Shown here piece after piece: positions 48,043 through 58,340 of a DNA stretch of 64,000 bases. The DNA lies in assembly GCF_021130785.1 (NCBI RefSeq), contig NW_025776855.1:62001-126000 (forward strand), in the 5' to 3' direction. The translations under genes were made by a program, and so were the position numbers. Under the pieces are notes generated by a model. It was not told where the DNA came from. It was given only the letters and a program-made list of their open reading frames with translations, and ran no database searches. This stretch comes from Homalodisca vitripennis. Lineage: Eukaryota > Arthropoda > Insecta > Hemiptera > Cicadellidae. How positions within the stretch are numbered: the stretch's first letter is position 1; every line of letters begins with the position of its first letter.

Positions 48043-48790
48043 TTCTTTATAAATCATATAGGTTTTTTACTTACTATATTTTGCTACCCAAAGCAATTTA
48101 CGTCCTGGCCTTAATGACTATTAATTGATTAATTCATAACTAATTAATAATTGCTTAGTTCTGTTTATAATTTTCTCCGCACCCGCTACCATTGTAGACA
48201 CTTCTATATTTCGGGGGACTTAATACCCCTGTCTTCAGGAAGTTTTAAATAAAAATTAATACAAAACCTAAAATTTAAACAAGAATTAAGAAAACATAAA
48301 TGTAAAAACAGTCCATAACATAAAGTCCAGCTGACGTGAAATTTTTCTAATTTCTATACCTCAGAACCAGACGAACGTCCAAAAATTGTGATTTTCGGGT
48401 TTTTTATGTTTTGTGTGTAAAATTTAATTCTATATCGAACCATAATAACGTAAATCCCTAAAAATTATACTTTTCAAATTAGCCAAGGTTATAAGAGCGT
48501 AAGTCCTTACACATATCAGAGCCAGACAAACGTAACTCCATTTACTACATTATGACTGAAGTTTTGCTTGAACCTGTAAAACGTAAGCCCAAGCTGGACT
48601 CACACTACTGTGGCTCTACTGTTAATAATAGTGTCTCAGACTCAAATCCACCATCTTGCAGCTGTGCAGTTCAATCAGCTGTTTGGGATAGATAAAATCT
48701 TTGGCATTTGAGGTTATGTTGGTGTTGTTGGGAGTGTTGAAGTTACAGCAGTTTTATTGACTTGAGTTTTTGAAATCTCAGTAAATAATA
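48043..48790 (+). other. Unit U9 second part, then leader sequence of a spliced relic
   Basis: 48,085-48,150 carries TACCCAAAGCAATTTACGTC and CTTAATGACTATTAATTGAT, the unit module expected after the 45.6-kb core. From 48,190 a segment with CGGGGGACTTAATACCCCTG and TCTTCAGGAAGTT looks like the tail region of a transposable element (perhaps Penelope-like on the minus strand; weak). 48,330-48,650 has repeated GAACCAGACGAACGT and GAGCCAGACAAACGT words but no gene. Confidence 0.4.
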
Positions 48791-50224
48791 TTATGAGCTT
48801 TAGTAGAGGCAGATTTATATTATCTCTACTAGAGGATAAAACGTCAATCAATAATGAAGAGGACAATTATTTATTTTGTAATGAGGAATCTTCAGTTTCT
48901 AAACAGTCTAGTTCACCTCCATCCTTGACAGAATTAAAGGTAAGTTTGTTTCTTATTAGTTTCATTAGCCTACCGTGTTTAATAAATACATTTATATACC
49001 GATATTCTATAATCTTGTGACGATGTTTATCCCAGTACATTAAATTGCATTTTCTTCTTTTAGTTTTGTTTGGACTTTATTGTAAAATTCTATTAAACCC
49101 AACAATTTAATGGTGCACATAACATGTAAACAAAGAGGTCTAGGCTTAGTTGTCCTATCAGTGCCATTTCCAAAAGGTCAAATAACTATATATTTATTGC
49201 AAAAAAAGTAAGTGAGATCATTATGGTACATGTATTAGAATCATCAAGTGTTTAATCTAGAGTTGTTCTTAGTATACCGTAATAAAATATATTATCCCTA
49301 CACTAAGAAAAAAAACGTAGATGCCTCAATTTTATTAGTGTTTAAATCAATATCATAATTTCCTACTGTAATTATAATTTTAGGCCCCATTGTAAAAAAG
49401 TTGTAATCTGAATTAAAATTGAATAGCTTCACTGGCTGTCATAATTACAGCATTACCTAAACTAATTAATTAAACAAACCTCAAGTTTTACGCAAAGAAA
49501 TATTTCTTAAAAAATATAAATTGTAACTTATGCCTAGCCTACTTTAATTATTTTATAGGCTAACTACTTCTGTTGAATGCCATATAGTTATGTATTAAAC
49601 CTATCAAACAAACTGTTAAAAAATAGGCTACATACTCTAATTCCGCTATTGAAATTTGGTGACAATGTCAATCCGCTCTCACTCCAATAGTGGCATTTTT
49701 ACGTTATTTGTGTTTTTTAGGTATTGGACCCTGATTTTGTAAATAACATCATAACTGAGGAATTTGAAGACTATTACAAAGACAGCTTTCGCAATGAAGA
49801 CACATTTAATCATGGCTTTGAAGAACAACCAGATGATCAAGATGTATGTCAGCCATCGCAAGGCCAGTGTTCTTTTTAAAAATATATACAAAATAAAATG
49901 TAAATACAGTAAGTGCATGTGGGATTTCTTGTATGTCCGTTCTGAAATAATACGTCTTAATTTGTTTAACTGTAATATTTATCGTATTAATGTTATTGCC
50001 ATTATTATGGACACTAAGGCTGCAGTAAATAATAAACACGAAAGATTTTCAATCGAATGATCAATTACCTATTTTTATTTACGTATTATACTGATTTATG
50101 TTGAAAGATACGTTACTACAGTAGTTAGCGTGGGATAGTATGGTAATATTTTTTTTTATTGTAACAATAAATTAGATTGAAAATCGTTGTTGGCTGCAAT
50201 TCGTATGGCCCGGGGAGGAAAACA

Positions 50225-51323
50225 TTTAAGGGAGGTCGGGGAGCTGTATCTTAGCAATGTTAATTTGCTGATTTTTAAGGAAAATTTATTTTTATAATAT
50301 TACAGATAACATAGTAATTCTTTTTTATATTATTTTGCATACCATTTTACAACTTTTGACACAGGGATTTTTTTAATTATAAAAAAATTACATTTTTACA
50401 TAAAAAAATACCCTAAAAACCATTTTTTTAACAGTGATCAAAAAATAAAAATCTTAAAATTAAAATATCTTCAAAAGCTGTGTTAAGTCTTGAACACCAT
50501 CACCACCTACAAAATAAAAAAATACCATCAATTTATCTTTTACAGGTACTGAGAAAACGTTCCTTTAGAGGGAAAAAACTAACTTTCGGGAAATCAAAGA
50601 TAAAGGTTACACTTACAATCATCCTACCTTATAGTGCATTCCAGCCCCATAAGATGGATTGTCAGGGTCTTCGGCAGCCTCATATTGGTCTTCTAATCTC
50701 CTTTTAGCCTGATCTAGCTTCTTCCTGCAATTTTTCTCTATTTCATCAACAGCTTTATTACCTTTCTTGATCCGCATAGTGTCTAAATCTTAAAGGGATT
50801 TTACACAATTAATTATCTCAAGGAACAATCCCTAGTTTGTCAAACACTTCACACCTTACAATATTACCCTCATTGAAGTATGCTACTGCTTCATGAACGC
50901 CAAGTTCCAAAGTAGAGAGCATGACATATTTACGTTTTGGTACCCGAGCCCATATCATATTGTTGAGAGAGTCGCTTGGGTTTTGAGTACCCCCATGTAA
51001 GCATCGCCTCAACAGATCAGGGTTAGAGAGGTCCTTGAAAATAGGTTTGATTACCTCCATAATAACCTGAGGTAGATGAAAGTGGTCAATATGACATTAC
51101 CTAAAAAAATTAGTACTATATAAAGTTGCAGCGTTGACGAATGCAACTTAAAAAATGGTCTGGATTGTGGTTGCAGTACTTCACAAAATAATTAATAAAA
51201 AAAACTACTCTTCAGAATTGCATAAAGCTGGTCTTAAATTAAAGGTCATGAAATTTATATTAATATGCAATCAAAATTTAAAAAAGTATTTTCTTTATTT
51301 TTTCCCTCCCGACCCCCCTTAAA
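50225..51323. mobile_element. Short Mutator-like element with terminal inverted repeats
   Basis: TTTAAGGGAGGTCGGGGAG at 50,225-50,243 and the reverse complement of 51,304-51,323 (TTTAAGGGGGGTCGGGAGGG) form ~20-bp inverted termini with few mismatches. They enclose 1.1 kb that contains a minus-strand transposase fragment. The bases GAAAA occur just outside both ends, but a full 9-bp target duplication is not evident. It is an internally deleted, non-autonomous relic. Confidence 0.6.
50640..51090 (-). pseudogene. Mutator-like transposase, C-terminal fragment
   Basis: The frame 51,060-50,818 encodes MEVIKPIFKDLSNPDLLRRC, LHGGTQNPSDSLNNMIWARV and TLELGVHEAVAYFNEGNI, aligning with residues ~251-330 of the larger protein at 53.9 kb. 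After a one-base shift and a stop near 50,800-50,790, a further piece encodes KLDQAKRRLEDQYEAAEDPD and NPSYGAGMHYK, the usual C-terminus of this family. The expected glutamate of NES in LHG.TQN.NES is replaced (NPSDS). Everything N-terminal to residue ~245 is deleted. It differs enough from the 53.9-kb copy to be a separate lineage. Confidence 0.8.
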
Positions 51324-52199
51324 GAAAATTGCACATATCTTTTGCAAAGGACATATTAGACCTATTTCTAACCAGCCTAAGAAGTACGTAACCATCTTGT
51401 GTTGGGTTTATGTAAGATATTTGAAATGGCTTCATTAAACATTTAAAGTATATATTATTTATAATACAAGACACTTTTACAACGATACTTAATTGAAAAA
51501 AATACTTTCCTTGTCCTTTGCAGCCCGAAGCCTTAAACACTGAGCCACCAACTCACTGACTTAGGCAGGGTTATAATAATGAAAACACAATAAATAAGAT
51601 TGTTTTATGGTTTTTTGAGCAGTGACTAGGGCCTAAAAGACCAGATTCATCATCTAGGTGGCACTTTCCAGTCTGGAATCTCAAGATATACTTATATCAA
51701 TTACTTTGAAATATAATCTATTAATATTTTGCACTGTATAAAAGTTATTTTTTTACAGGACCAGTTGGTGCTGATCTTCCCATTACAGTACCGGTACCTC
51801 CCACTGACTTGCAAAATGATTGTGAAGATGGAGAGTTGTCTAGTTCCGAAATTGAGATTGCAGATAATGACATAAATCTTCTTACTCTCCTGGAGGAGTT
51901 TCAGATAATGAGTATACATGAAGAAGTGATTCTTCTGCATCCATGGTAAGTAGGCCTACACTTTTGAATAGCCCTGTGGTGAATGCAGTTCAACTGGTCC
52001 CTTATAGTGACTCTGATACAGAAGACAATACAAACATAGGAAGTCAGAAAAAAAGGCAAAAAGTGAGTAAGACGTGGACAAAATTGGATAAAAATATAAA
52101 GATGAAGAATAGGAGCAGAACATATCTAATGATAATGAGTAAATATAATTTTATATTTTTATTCATTTTAATTTTGTGGTTTCCTCCATTCGTGAAGAT

Positions 52200-52315
52200 T
52201 ATATCTAACCAATGCATTATTTTTATACTTTTTCTGGTAATACTTGTGTTTTGGGCTGTTAATTCTGTATGTATCAAAGCGTACAAAAAGAATCGAATCA
52301 GGATTTAATGAAGAA
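52200..52315 (+). repeat. Unit copy U9, third part
   Basis: GTGTTTTGGGCTGTTAATTC at about 52,246 and GTATCAAAGCGTACAAAAAG at about 52,268 match the last unit module, placed between the acidic-gene relic and the Jockey element. Its upstream partner modules are at 48.09 and 45.5 kb. Confidence 0.55.
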
Positions 52316-52332
52316 AACCTCCTACTTTCCCG

Positions 52333-53799
52333 CCAAGTCCAAGTCGCTGTGACTGTAGGGGGGCGGATCCCCCACATCTTTCAAGGCCTCTGCCGGTTAA
52401 GCTTTTGCCTTGTGTCTCGAGGGTCAAAGCCCTAGTAGCTTTCGCTACAAGTCAGTGGGGTAAAGTCTCGTGGTGCAGTCGAAGTTGTAGTCGATGTCAT
52501 CAGTAATCCGTGGGAAGACGCAGTTGGGGGACCTCCTGGGCGCGAAGCTCACGGATGTGATCCCACGGTGAGGACTCTGCAGCTTCCTCAAGGCTCGATG
52601 TCAGGCCTTCTACGAAGCTCCTGATGGTAGGGACGTTGGACGAAGCCCTGACTACGGTGTTCCTCACGAACCAGGGCGGCCCAGTGGACCGCCTGAGACA
52701 CACGCTCTGGACAGCGAGCAACTGCAACTGCCTCCTTGCGGTCTTGCAGGTGAGGTGGTACCATGCTGGGGCCGCATATGTGAGCACTCATCGTATCAGA
52801 GCCATGTAGAGCAGGACATTCGTCCTGGTTGGTAGCTTCGAGGAGTTGAGCAGGGGGCCGATGCTGCCGAAGCCCTTCCTCGCTTGGCCACAGATCCTCT
52901 TGACGTGGGGTGTGAAGGTCAGCTTGGAGTCCAGGAGTACCCCCAGGTACTTGACTGAAGTCTTCCACGGTATGTCGTCGCCGTTGAGTGACAGGTGACG
53001 GCCGTCTGCTTGTCTCCTTGTCCTTGTAAAGTTTATAGCTTCACATTTGTCAACGTCGACCTTGATCCTCCACTTGGTCAACCAGGGCTCCAGTAGGTGC
53101 AGCTGCCGATGGATGTTGAACCCAGCCATCCTCAGGTTGGCAGAAGTGGCCGTGAGAAGCGCATCGTCCGCGTACAGGGAGAGCTGCACTCTCGGAGCGA
53201 CCGGAAAGTCGTTTGTGTACCACAGGTACAGGATCGGGCCGAGGACTGATCCCTGTGGCACACCAGATGTCACTGGGTGGGTCGTGGAGGTGGATCGGGC
53301 AACGCTGACGGAGAACGTCCGGAGGTGGAGATAGCTGTGAAGAAGCCGGAAAATCCTGCCAGGCAATGGAGACGATGACAGCTTGAAGAGCAGTCCCTCG
53401 TGCCACACCTTGTCGAAGGCTTTGCTCACGTCTATCAGGACCGAAGTGGAGTGGTGCTTCCTTCCTACAGCTCCGGTGATGTTGTTCAGGACTCTGTGAC
53501 GCTGAAGGGTGGTGGAGTGGCCGATGCGGAAGCCGAATTGTTCTGTCCTGATAGACGTGAAGAACTCCTCAGGGAATCTCGCCAAGACGATCTTCTCCAG
53601 AATCTTGGAGAGCACAGGCAGGAGGGAGATCGGCCTGTGGTTCTCCGGGAAGAGAGGGTCCTTGCCGGGCTTGGGTATCATGATCACCTTGGCATCCTTC
53701 CAGGTGGTCGTGAATTGAGCCAGGCGTAGGCATGAGTTTAAAGATGCAGGTGATCGTGACGATCACCCAAGCCGGCAGGTTCTTTAATGCTGGAGTTCC
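52333..53799 (-). pseudogene. 5'-truncated Jockey-type reverse transcriptase ORF2
   Basis: The frame 53,687-52,788 (299 codons) holds the RT palm: IMIPKPGKDPLFPENHRPIS (residues 2-21), FGFRIGHSTT (51-60), VLIDVSKAFDKVWHEGLLF (83-101), SGVPQGSVLGPILYLWYTND (141-160) and catalytic YADD (172-175). KYLGVLLDSKLTFTPHVKRI follows. An in-frame TGA at 52,788-52,790 interrupts ALIR|VLTYAAPAW, which continues to a stop at 52,500. A 3' UTR then runs to an AAGTCC tail at 52,333. A one-base insertion near 53,739 breaks the N-terminal side (PALKNLPAWVIVTIT in another frame). The endonuclease and ORF1 are missing through 5' truncation. It would reverse-transcribe element RNA if intact. It is close in sequence to the scrambled copy at 34.3-35.9 kb. 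Confidence 0.92.
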
Positions 53800-53926
53800 A
53801 TTACATATATACAAACAGCCAGTAAAAATTTCAAAGCAATAACTCTGCTAGTACCTGCTAAAAAATGCAACTTTCGGAAAACGACATAAATGTAAAAAAT
53901 CAGCTTATTATTGTGAATATTTTACC

Positions 53927-55084
53927 TTAAAATCCACCTGGGCAGTATTGAGAGGATGCTCCTTCTTCTTCTTCAAGTTTATTTCTTCTTTTAGCAATTC
54001 TGGATTCTTTGGTTGCATCCTGTGCTGCCCGTTGAGCCTTTTGAAGTCGAACCTCATCAGCTTTTTTCAGCGCCACAACAGTGTTTATACCGTAGTTAAC
54101 AATCCCAAGTTCTTTCAAAACATTTAATCTACCTAAGTTTCCATCATCGAATGTCAAGATTGCATCAAATACCCCTATTTCTAAAGTTTTTCTTCCAACA
54201 AATACATTCTTAGGTATTCTACTCCAGACTATATTGTTGAAAGACTCGTTAACGTTTTGGGTTTTTCCATGTAGGCATTTTTTAAGGAGACTAGGATCAG
54301 CCAATGATTGAAAAATAGGTTTTATAACTTCCATTACTGCAACAGGAACTGTATTTTTATGCTTGAAGTCTTTTTTTTCATAAACAGCTTTATTGTACTT
54401 GCACCAAGTTTCCGGTGCAGGTGGACATAGCTGATGGCTCGGGTGTTCATCCGTAGAGATGTAATAGAAATATATGGACCATACAGAACGTTTCATTTTA
54501 TCCAAACTATTTACATTAGCTCTAATTGCATTGTCATAATATGACTGAAATTTATCAATAACTTTATCTGTAAGTCTACCTACTCCTTTTATAGATTTAC
54601 CATCTGACAGAGGTTTACCGCCAAGCCTTGCTTTTAATTTTCGCAGCCTTGTGCCCATTCTCTTGGAAATATGCCCTATACATTCAAGCTTCTCAACAGG
54701 GGTGTCGTCACCATAAGGATTATCTTCCACTACAGCCAGATGAGCCTTAGAGTCGCCGTCACCTAAAAATTTTACATACCGTACGCCACGCGTAGGTATC
54801 GATCGTCGACAAACTGCAACAGCAGCCACGCACTCCATGCCGCCACTTGTCCCCTCATAATTTTTTAAACAATTAGGTTCATGACTTTTTATTTTACCTT
54901 CGTTGCCTTTTGTTTTTTCACATCCACTGCAGTACTTTGTCAACACTTCCACATCCAACACTTTTCCGGTATCAACACTCGTAACAGTACAACACGCATT
55001 TTTGGGTACGAATCCTCTCTTTTGCCACGTTCCATCAAAAGCAATTGGAATTGTCTGTACTAATTTTTGTTTAATCTTTATCAT
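53927..55084 (-). CDS. Mutator-like transposase, intact catalytic core (385 codons)
   Basis: This is the longest open frame in the window. It resembles the arthropod Mutator-like transposase family. IPIAFDGTWQKRG (residues 12-24) carries a candidate catalytic Asp (D17). YVKFLGDGDSKAHLAV (103-118) carries the second (D109 or D111). KLECIGHISKRMGTRLRKL (132-150) has the C-x2-H typical of MULEs. KCLHGKTQNVNESFNNIVWS (269-288) carries a candidate catalytic Glu (E280). The C-terminus has a basic, Glu-rich stretch and ends SSQYCPGGF. The enzyme would cut and join transposon ends in the nucleus. The ATG at 55,084 is only the first Met after a frame break: homologous sequence continues upstream in other frames, so the true start is lost and this is a partial gene. 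A zinc-binding N-terminus lies in the broken part. Confidence 0.85.
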   Translation of the reverse strand: MIKIKQKLVQTIPIAFDGTWQKRGFVPKNACCTVTSVDTGKVLDVEVLTKYCSGCEKTKGNEGKIKSHEPNCLKNYEGTSGGMECVAAVAVCRRSIPTRGVRYVKFLGDGDSKAHLAVVEDNPYGDDTPVEKLECIGHISKRMGTRLRKLKARLGGKPLSDGKSIKGVGRLTDKVIDKFQSYYDNAIRANVNSLDKMKRSVWSIYFYYISTDEHPSHQLCPPAPETWCKYNKAVYEKKDFKHKNTVPVAVMEVIKPIFQSLADPSLLKKCLHGKTQNVNESFNNIVWSRIPKNVFVGRKTLEIGVFDAILTFDDGNLGRLNVLKELGIVNYGINTVVALKKADEVRLQKAQRAAQDATKESRIAKRRNKLEEEEGASSQYCPGGF

Positions 55085-55672
55085 CTATATTCTCATTTAT
55101 TGCTTCTAATGTGGAATTTTTCATACAACTATCAGTAACAGTAGCTAGAGAGTTTCTGAGAGTATTCGTATATTTACTTACATAGGTGCAAGGCGAAGGC
55201 AAGTTCAACATTCCACACAAAAGTTTTTCCAGCTTCTGGCCCCTTTCCAATGCACCGCAAACCATAAAACATTCTTAGATTGATATCAAAAGTATTATTT
55301 ATATCAATAAAATATTAGAAGATTAAAATTCATGACTAAATGTGCAGTCATCATTTGTACACTTTAGAACTAAATTACTTGCCAGCCCATTACGCTCTTG
55401 TATATCGTTTTTTATATCAAAACGTCAGATCCACACTCCTTACAAGCTACAAAGTTAGAAAACACTGAACACAAAATGTTGCATGAAATTAATAAGTTTC
55501 TATCTGAAGCATCAAAGCTATCATAAGTATCTAATTTGCCTACAATTTTATTTTCAGCAGAACTGATGACTGAAGGCCTAGGCCTAACCTCAGTCTCTGC
55601 TTCCTGCCTTGGATTAGCATTTGTAAACCTGTTACCGTGAAACTTACGTTTTTTTATTTGCACTCTCGGCAT
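55085..55672 (-). pseudogene. Frameshifted N-terminal part of the Mutator-like transposase
   Basis: Starting at the ATG at 55,672, an 86-codon frame encodes MPRVQIKKRKFHGNRFTNAN and SNFVACKECGSDV (a CxxC pair of the kind found at the N-terminus of this family). The reading then jumps frame: DIQERNGLASNLVLKCTNDD near 55,400-55,345 (a further C), TFDINLRMFYGLRCIGKG near 55,290-55,240, and LCGMLNLPSPCTYVSKYTNT near 55,225-55,165, ending NENID just before the core frame. At least three frame changes and two stops are seen with no convincing splice sites, so decay fits better than introns. Together with 53,927-55,084 it covers a full-length ancestor of roughly 580 residues. Confidence 0.75.
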
Positions 55673-55684
55673 ATTTACAACTAA

Positions 55685-56860
55685 ACTCTAAAATATTTCA
55701 CTATTATAAATAATAAACACAAACAACAACACTTTGTTTACCTTTCTCACTGACAAACCAGAAAACAACAGTAAACAATACTAGGTTAGTCTAAGCAGAC
55801 AAGAAAAACAGCAATAGACAACAAATAATTTGCAGTAAGTGTTTCCAACATTGATTTTTCTTCAACCTTTACTCTTCACTTTGAGTACTATGCAAAGTGC
55901 AAACAAATACAGAAATAATTATCGTCAATAGAAGTTGGTGAAAGCTGAACTGGTCGCAAATTTGCTAAGCAGACTATTTTATAAAATTAAATAAAAAGTA
56001 CTTAGAACAACTTTAATAGGCCATGTTTGGTATCAAAATGTACAGAAAGATACAGAGAATAAATGTAGCTAAAAAAAAATTTTTTTGTTATTTTTTGACC
56101 CTTCGACCTTCAACTCCCCATAATATTAATCACCATAATTTTTAAGATGAAATATTTTCTTTATTTAAAAATATAAATTCTATACGATTCTTCAAGGTAA
56201 CCTTACTGAGTGCAGGAGTAATATACAATTTTGTATTATTTCACGCTGAGTGGTAGCAGAATACTTGATTAAAAGCTTTAAATAATTATTTCATAATTCG
56301 AACCAAAATTCTTCAAAATATTAGCAAATACTAAAAATAATATAATATAAGTAACTGTTAAATATAAGTATATGAAATATTTTGACTATGAAGACTTGAA
56401 GTGATTGTCATTTTTATTTATTTATAAAATCTTTAATATCATGAAGAAATTTTTCCACCGCAAGTATTATTTTTAATTATACTATATTAAAATGTCATAC
56501 CTGGATGTCTTAACACTTTCAAAATCAGTGAAATATTTTAATATTTATTCTCTTAGTTTTTATTTAGACACGATAGCAAAATTTGTTCAAAACACTAGTA
56601 AATACTAATAGAATCATAAAACGGCATTGTTACATTTTAACGTTTTCTGTAACTTTTTTTAAAGGAGCTATTGATTTATTATTTAAAATATAACGACAAA
56701 AAATAAAAAAAATACCATATTAAATATATATAATATATACAAACTCTAGTAGTAATCTTATAAAAAATATAATGTAAAATATATTCTAAACACTGGTGAG
56801 TTTGTAAAGGATTTGTTGCATATGCTAATAAAAATTACAAATAATACAAAAATCTTTAAT
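55685..56860. other. AT-rich DNA upstream of the Mutator-like gene
   Basis: The right end of the Mutator-like element should lie here. A pyrimidine-rich GACCCTTCGACCTTCAACTC stretch near 56,097 is a possible terminus, weakly similar to the GGTCGGGGAG ends at 50.2 kb. No matching left end is visible before 53.9 kb, where the Jockey element intervenes. Otherwise featureless. Confidence 0.35.
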
Positions 56861-56871
56861 AAAAGAAAATG

Positions 56872-57027
56872 ATACTTACCAATATATAGCTCGTTATAGG
56901 TCTCTCAGATGAGGTACGGTTCACAGGTTAGCGATTTTACAGGTGGGCTGACGTCTACGGGTTGATCGATGAAATCGCCTCGGTAAAATCCTAGGGGGGC
57001 TTTATTCAAGGACTGCAACAGGTAAGT
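56872..57027. other. GC-rich island bounded by splice-like signals on both strands
   Basis: The ~150-bp island is clearly less AT-rich than its surroundings. It is framed by ATACTTACC at 56,872-56,880 and GGTAAGT at 57,021-57,027. On the minus strand a pyrimidine/CAG acceptor (TTACCTGTTGCAG) and a TTG|GTAAGTAT donor delimit an exon of 133 bases (57,012-56,880) with a 35-codon frame: SLNKAPLGFYRGDFIDQPVD, VSPPVKSLTCEPYLI, then TGA. On the plus strand CAACAG|GTAAGT is also a strong donor. Inside, GATTTTAC (56,933) and GTAAAATC (56,983) form an inverted pair. It could be a host exon or a small structured RNA; I do not recognise either. Confidence 0.4.
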
Positions 57028-57029
57028 TT

Positions 57030-57715
57030 ATTTATATAAAAAAGGGAACCTTTATGAACATGCAATTTAAATCAAAATTGATATTTCAACTATACATAAA
57101 CAGAATTTTCATATATTTACAAGATAGAAAAATGATAAAAATTTAGACAATTCCAAAGTGCGGAGATAAATATTCTTCAAATGAATATGAAATATCTTAC
57201 GTTTCATCCAACCATTTTTTTTTTTCTTTTTAATTCTAATCATACAGTTTTACTATAACAAAATATTTGGGTATGTTGTGAAGTTGGTGAATTTTCGTAC
57301 TTTTTATGACCCTCAGCAATTTCAACTTTTACGCAAGTAATATTTACTTTTTTATATATAATGCTTATAACCTAACATGTTATTTTTCTCTACTAATCAA
57401 TTTTCCTTGTATGAAAAGTGACAAAATGTGTATGACATTGTACTACATGGTGAATAAGCAGTATTGACTATTTTCATCAATTTTAAATTTACGATAACAA
57501 TGTAACCTTTTCAATACATGTATGGAAACCCGACTAATGTAAACTTAAAATTAACTGCACTTTACGAGGTAATGCTTAACAACATACCTATTTCTTAAAC
57601 CTGTTATTTAGTTATATCACTAAGAAAAAATAATATACACGATATGATAGCAATGAATAAACTTTAAATATTTTGAGTCAAGCGTGTATAAAATATTCTT
57701 ACTACTTATATGTGA
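57030..57715. other. AT-rich DNA without recognised features
   Basis: No frame, repeat or RNA-like structure stands out. Confidence 0.45.
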
Positions 57716-58340
57716 TTTATAAAAATATTATTAGGAAATTTAAAAGTAGAGTGTACTGTAGACTACTTGTGTTAGGTACATCAAATCGAAAACTTGTAGA
57801 ATATATCGCTATACAATGTAAGTGTGTATAATCATACAGCAGGAATCAGTTTGAATGTTGGTAATAAATGAGAACTATACAAGAAAAGTAAAAAGGAAAA
57901 AATAAAGAAAAACAGGGACAGCGTATACAGCAATAAATATTAAAACTAGTTACATCAATGGAAACAGATAAAAGGTTCTATGTATATTACCGTTTTTGTA
58001 AGTTAATTTTTACGCTTAAAAGTCCTTAATTTCGCTGAAGTCACTCGAGAACTATCTCCAGTAACACGATGTGATGTCCAGTGGGAGGACAACAACGTAT
58101 AGTAACTGTATGAGTTACTTTTACATTTATAAATCTTATTTTCTGCTCTTAAAAAATTGATCAATTCATATGATTGGAGAGTAAGTTTAATTGTGAGATG
58201 TGTTATTTTTTACTTAGTGTTGTTATTGATGCAGGAGAATTTTTATAATGATAATATTTATTTTGTTTTTTTTTTTTGTTGTTAGTATAGAAAGAAGTAA
58301 TGTTTTGGGCTGTGTTTTATTTCATGCATCTAGAAATAAT
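57716..58340 (+). repeat. Unit copy U10
   Basis: TGTAGACTACTTGTGTTAGG lies near 57,759 and ATCAATGGAAACAGATAAAA near 57,955. The core module is decayed: AGTCACTCGAGAACTATCTC near 58,040, AACACGATGTGATGTCCAG near 58,063 and TGTATGAGTTACTTTTAC near 58,107. ATGTTTTGGGCTGTGTTTTA near 58,301 follows. Same order and strand as the others. Confidence 0.55.

Larger units (their letters stand above)
48793..52110 (+). pseudogene. Relic of a spliced, acidic transposon-type protein gene
   Basis: Exon 1 (48,793-48,939, 49 codons) starts MSFSRGRFILSLLEDK and ends at AAAG|GTAAGT. Exon 2 (49,721-49,843, 41 codons) begins after TGTTTTTTAG, encodes VLDPDFVNNIITEEFEDYY and ends at GAT|GTATGT; both joins are phase 0. 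A later piece (51,759-52,100) follows TTTTTTTACAG and encodes DLQNDCEDGELSSSEIEIAD, then shifts frame near 51,900 to VPYSDSDTEDN and KKRQKVSKTWTKLDKNIKMK. The acidic, Ser-rich N-terminus followed by a basic KKR...W.K...K motif resembles a large, poorly characterised family of insect transposon-encoded proteins; that is from memory and unverified. A Mutator-like element sits in the second intron. Exon 3 is out of phase with exon 2, an in-frame stop is present, and the 3' part is missing. Confidence 0.5.

Noticed and set aside
48190..48245. Penelope-like element tail
   Set aside because: The CCCCTGTCTTCAGG and CGGGGGACTT words are suggestive, but no reverse transcriptase or endonuclease sequence is near, so I do not call it.
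49679..50060. Overlapping frames of 75-98 codons near exon 2
   Set aside because: They extend through the splice donor into AT-rich intron sequence and show no motif. The short splice-bounded exon is the better reading.
51943..52308. 121-codon frame as a membrane protein
   Set aside because: Its first third is the acidic relic. The hydrophobic part is AT-rich unit DNA read by chance.
55071..55672. True introns in the Mutator-like gene
   Set aside because: Coding similarity can be followed through the supposed introns by switching frame (DIQERNGLAS, TFDINLRMFYG), so frameshifts and stops explain the breaks.
56872..56880. U1 snRNA gene start (ATACTTACC)
   Set aside because: The nine bases match the U1 5' end, but nothing downstream resembles U1 stem-loops or an Sm site. 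A minus-strand splice donor explains it better.
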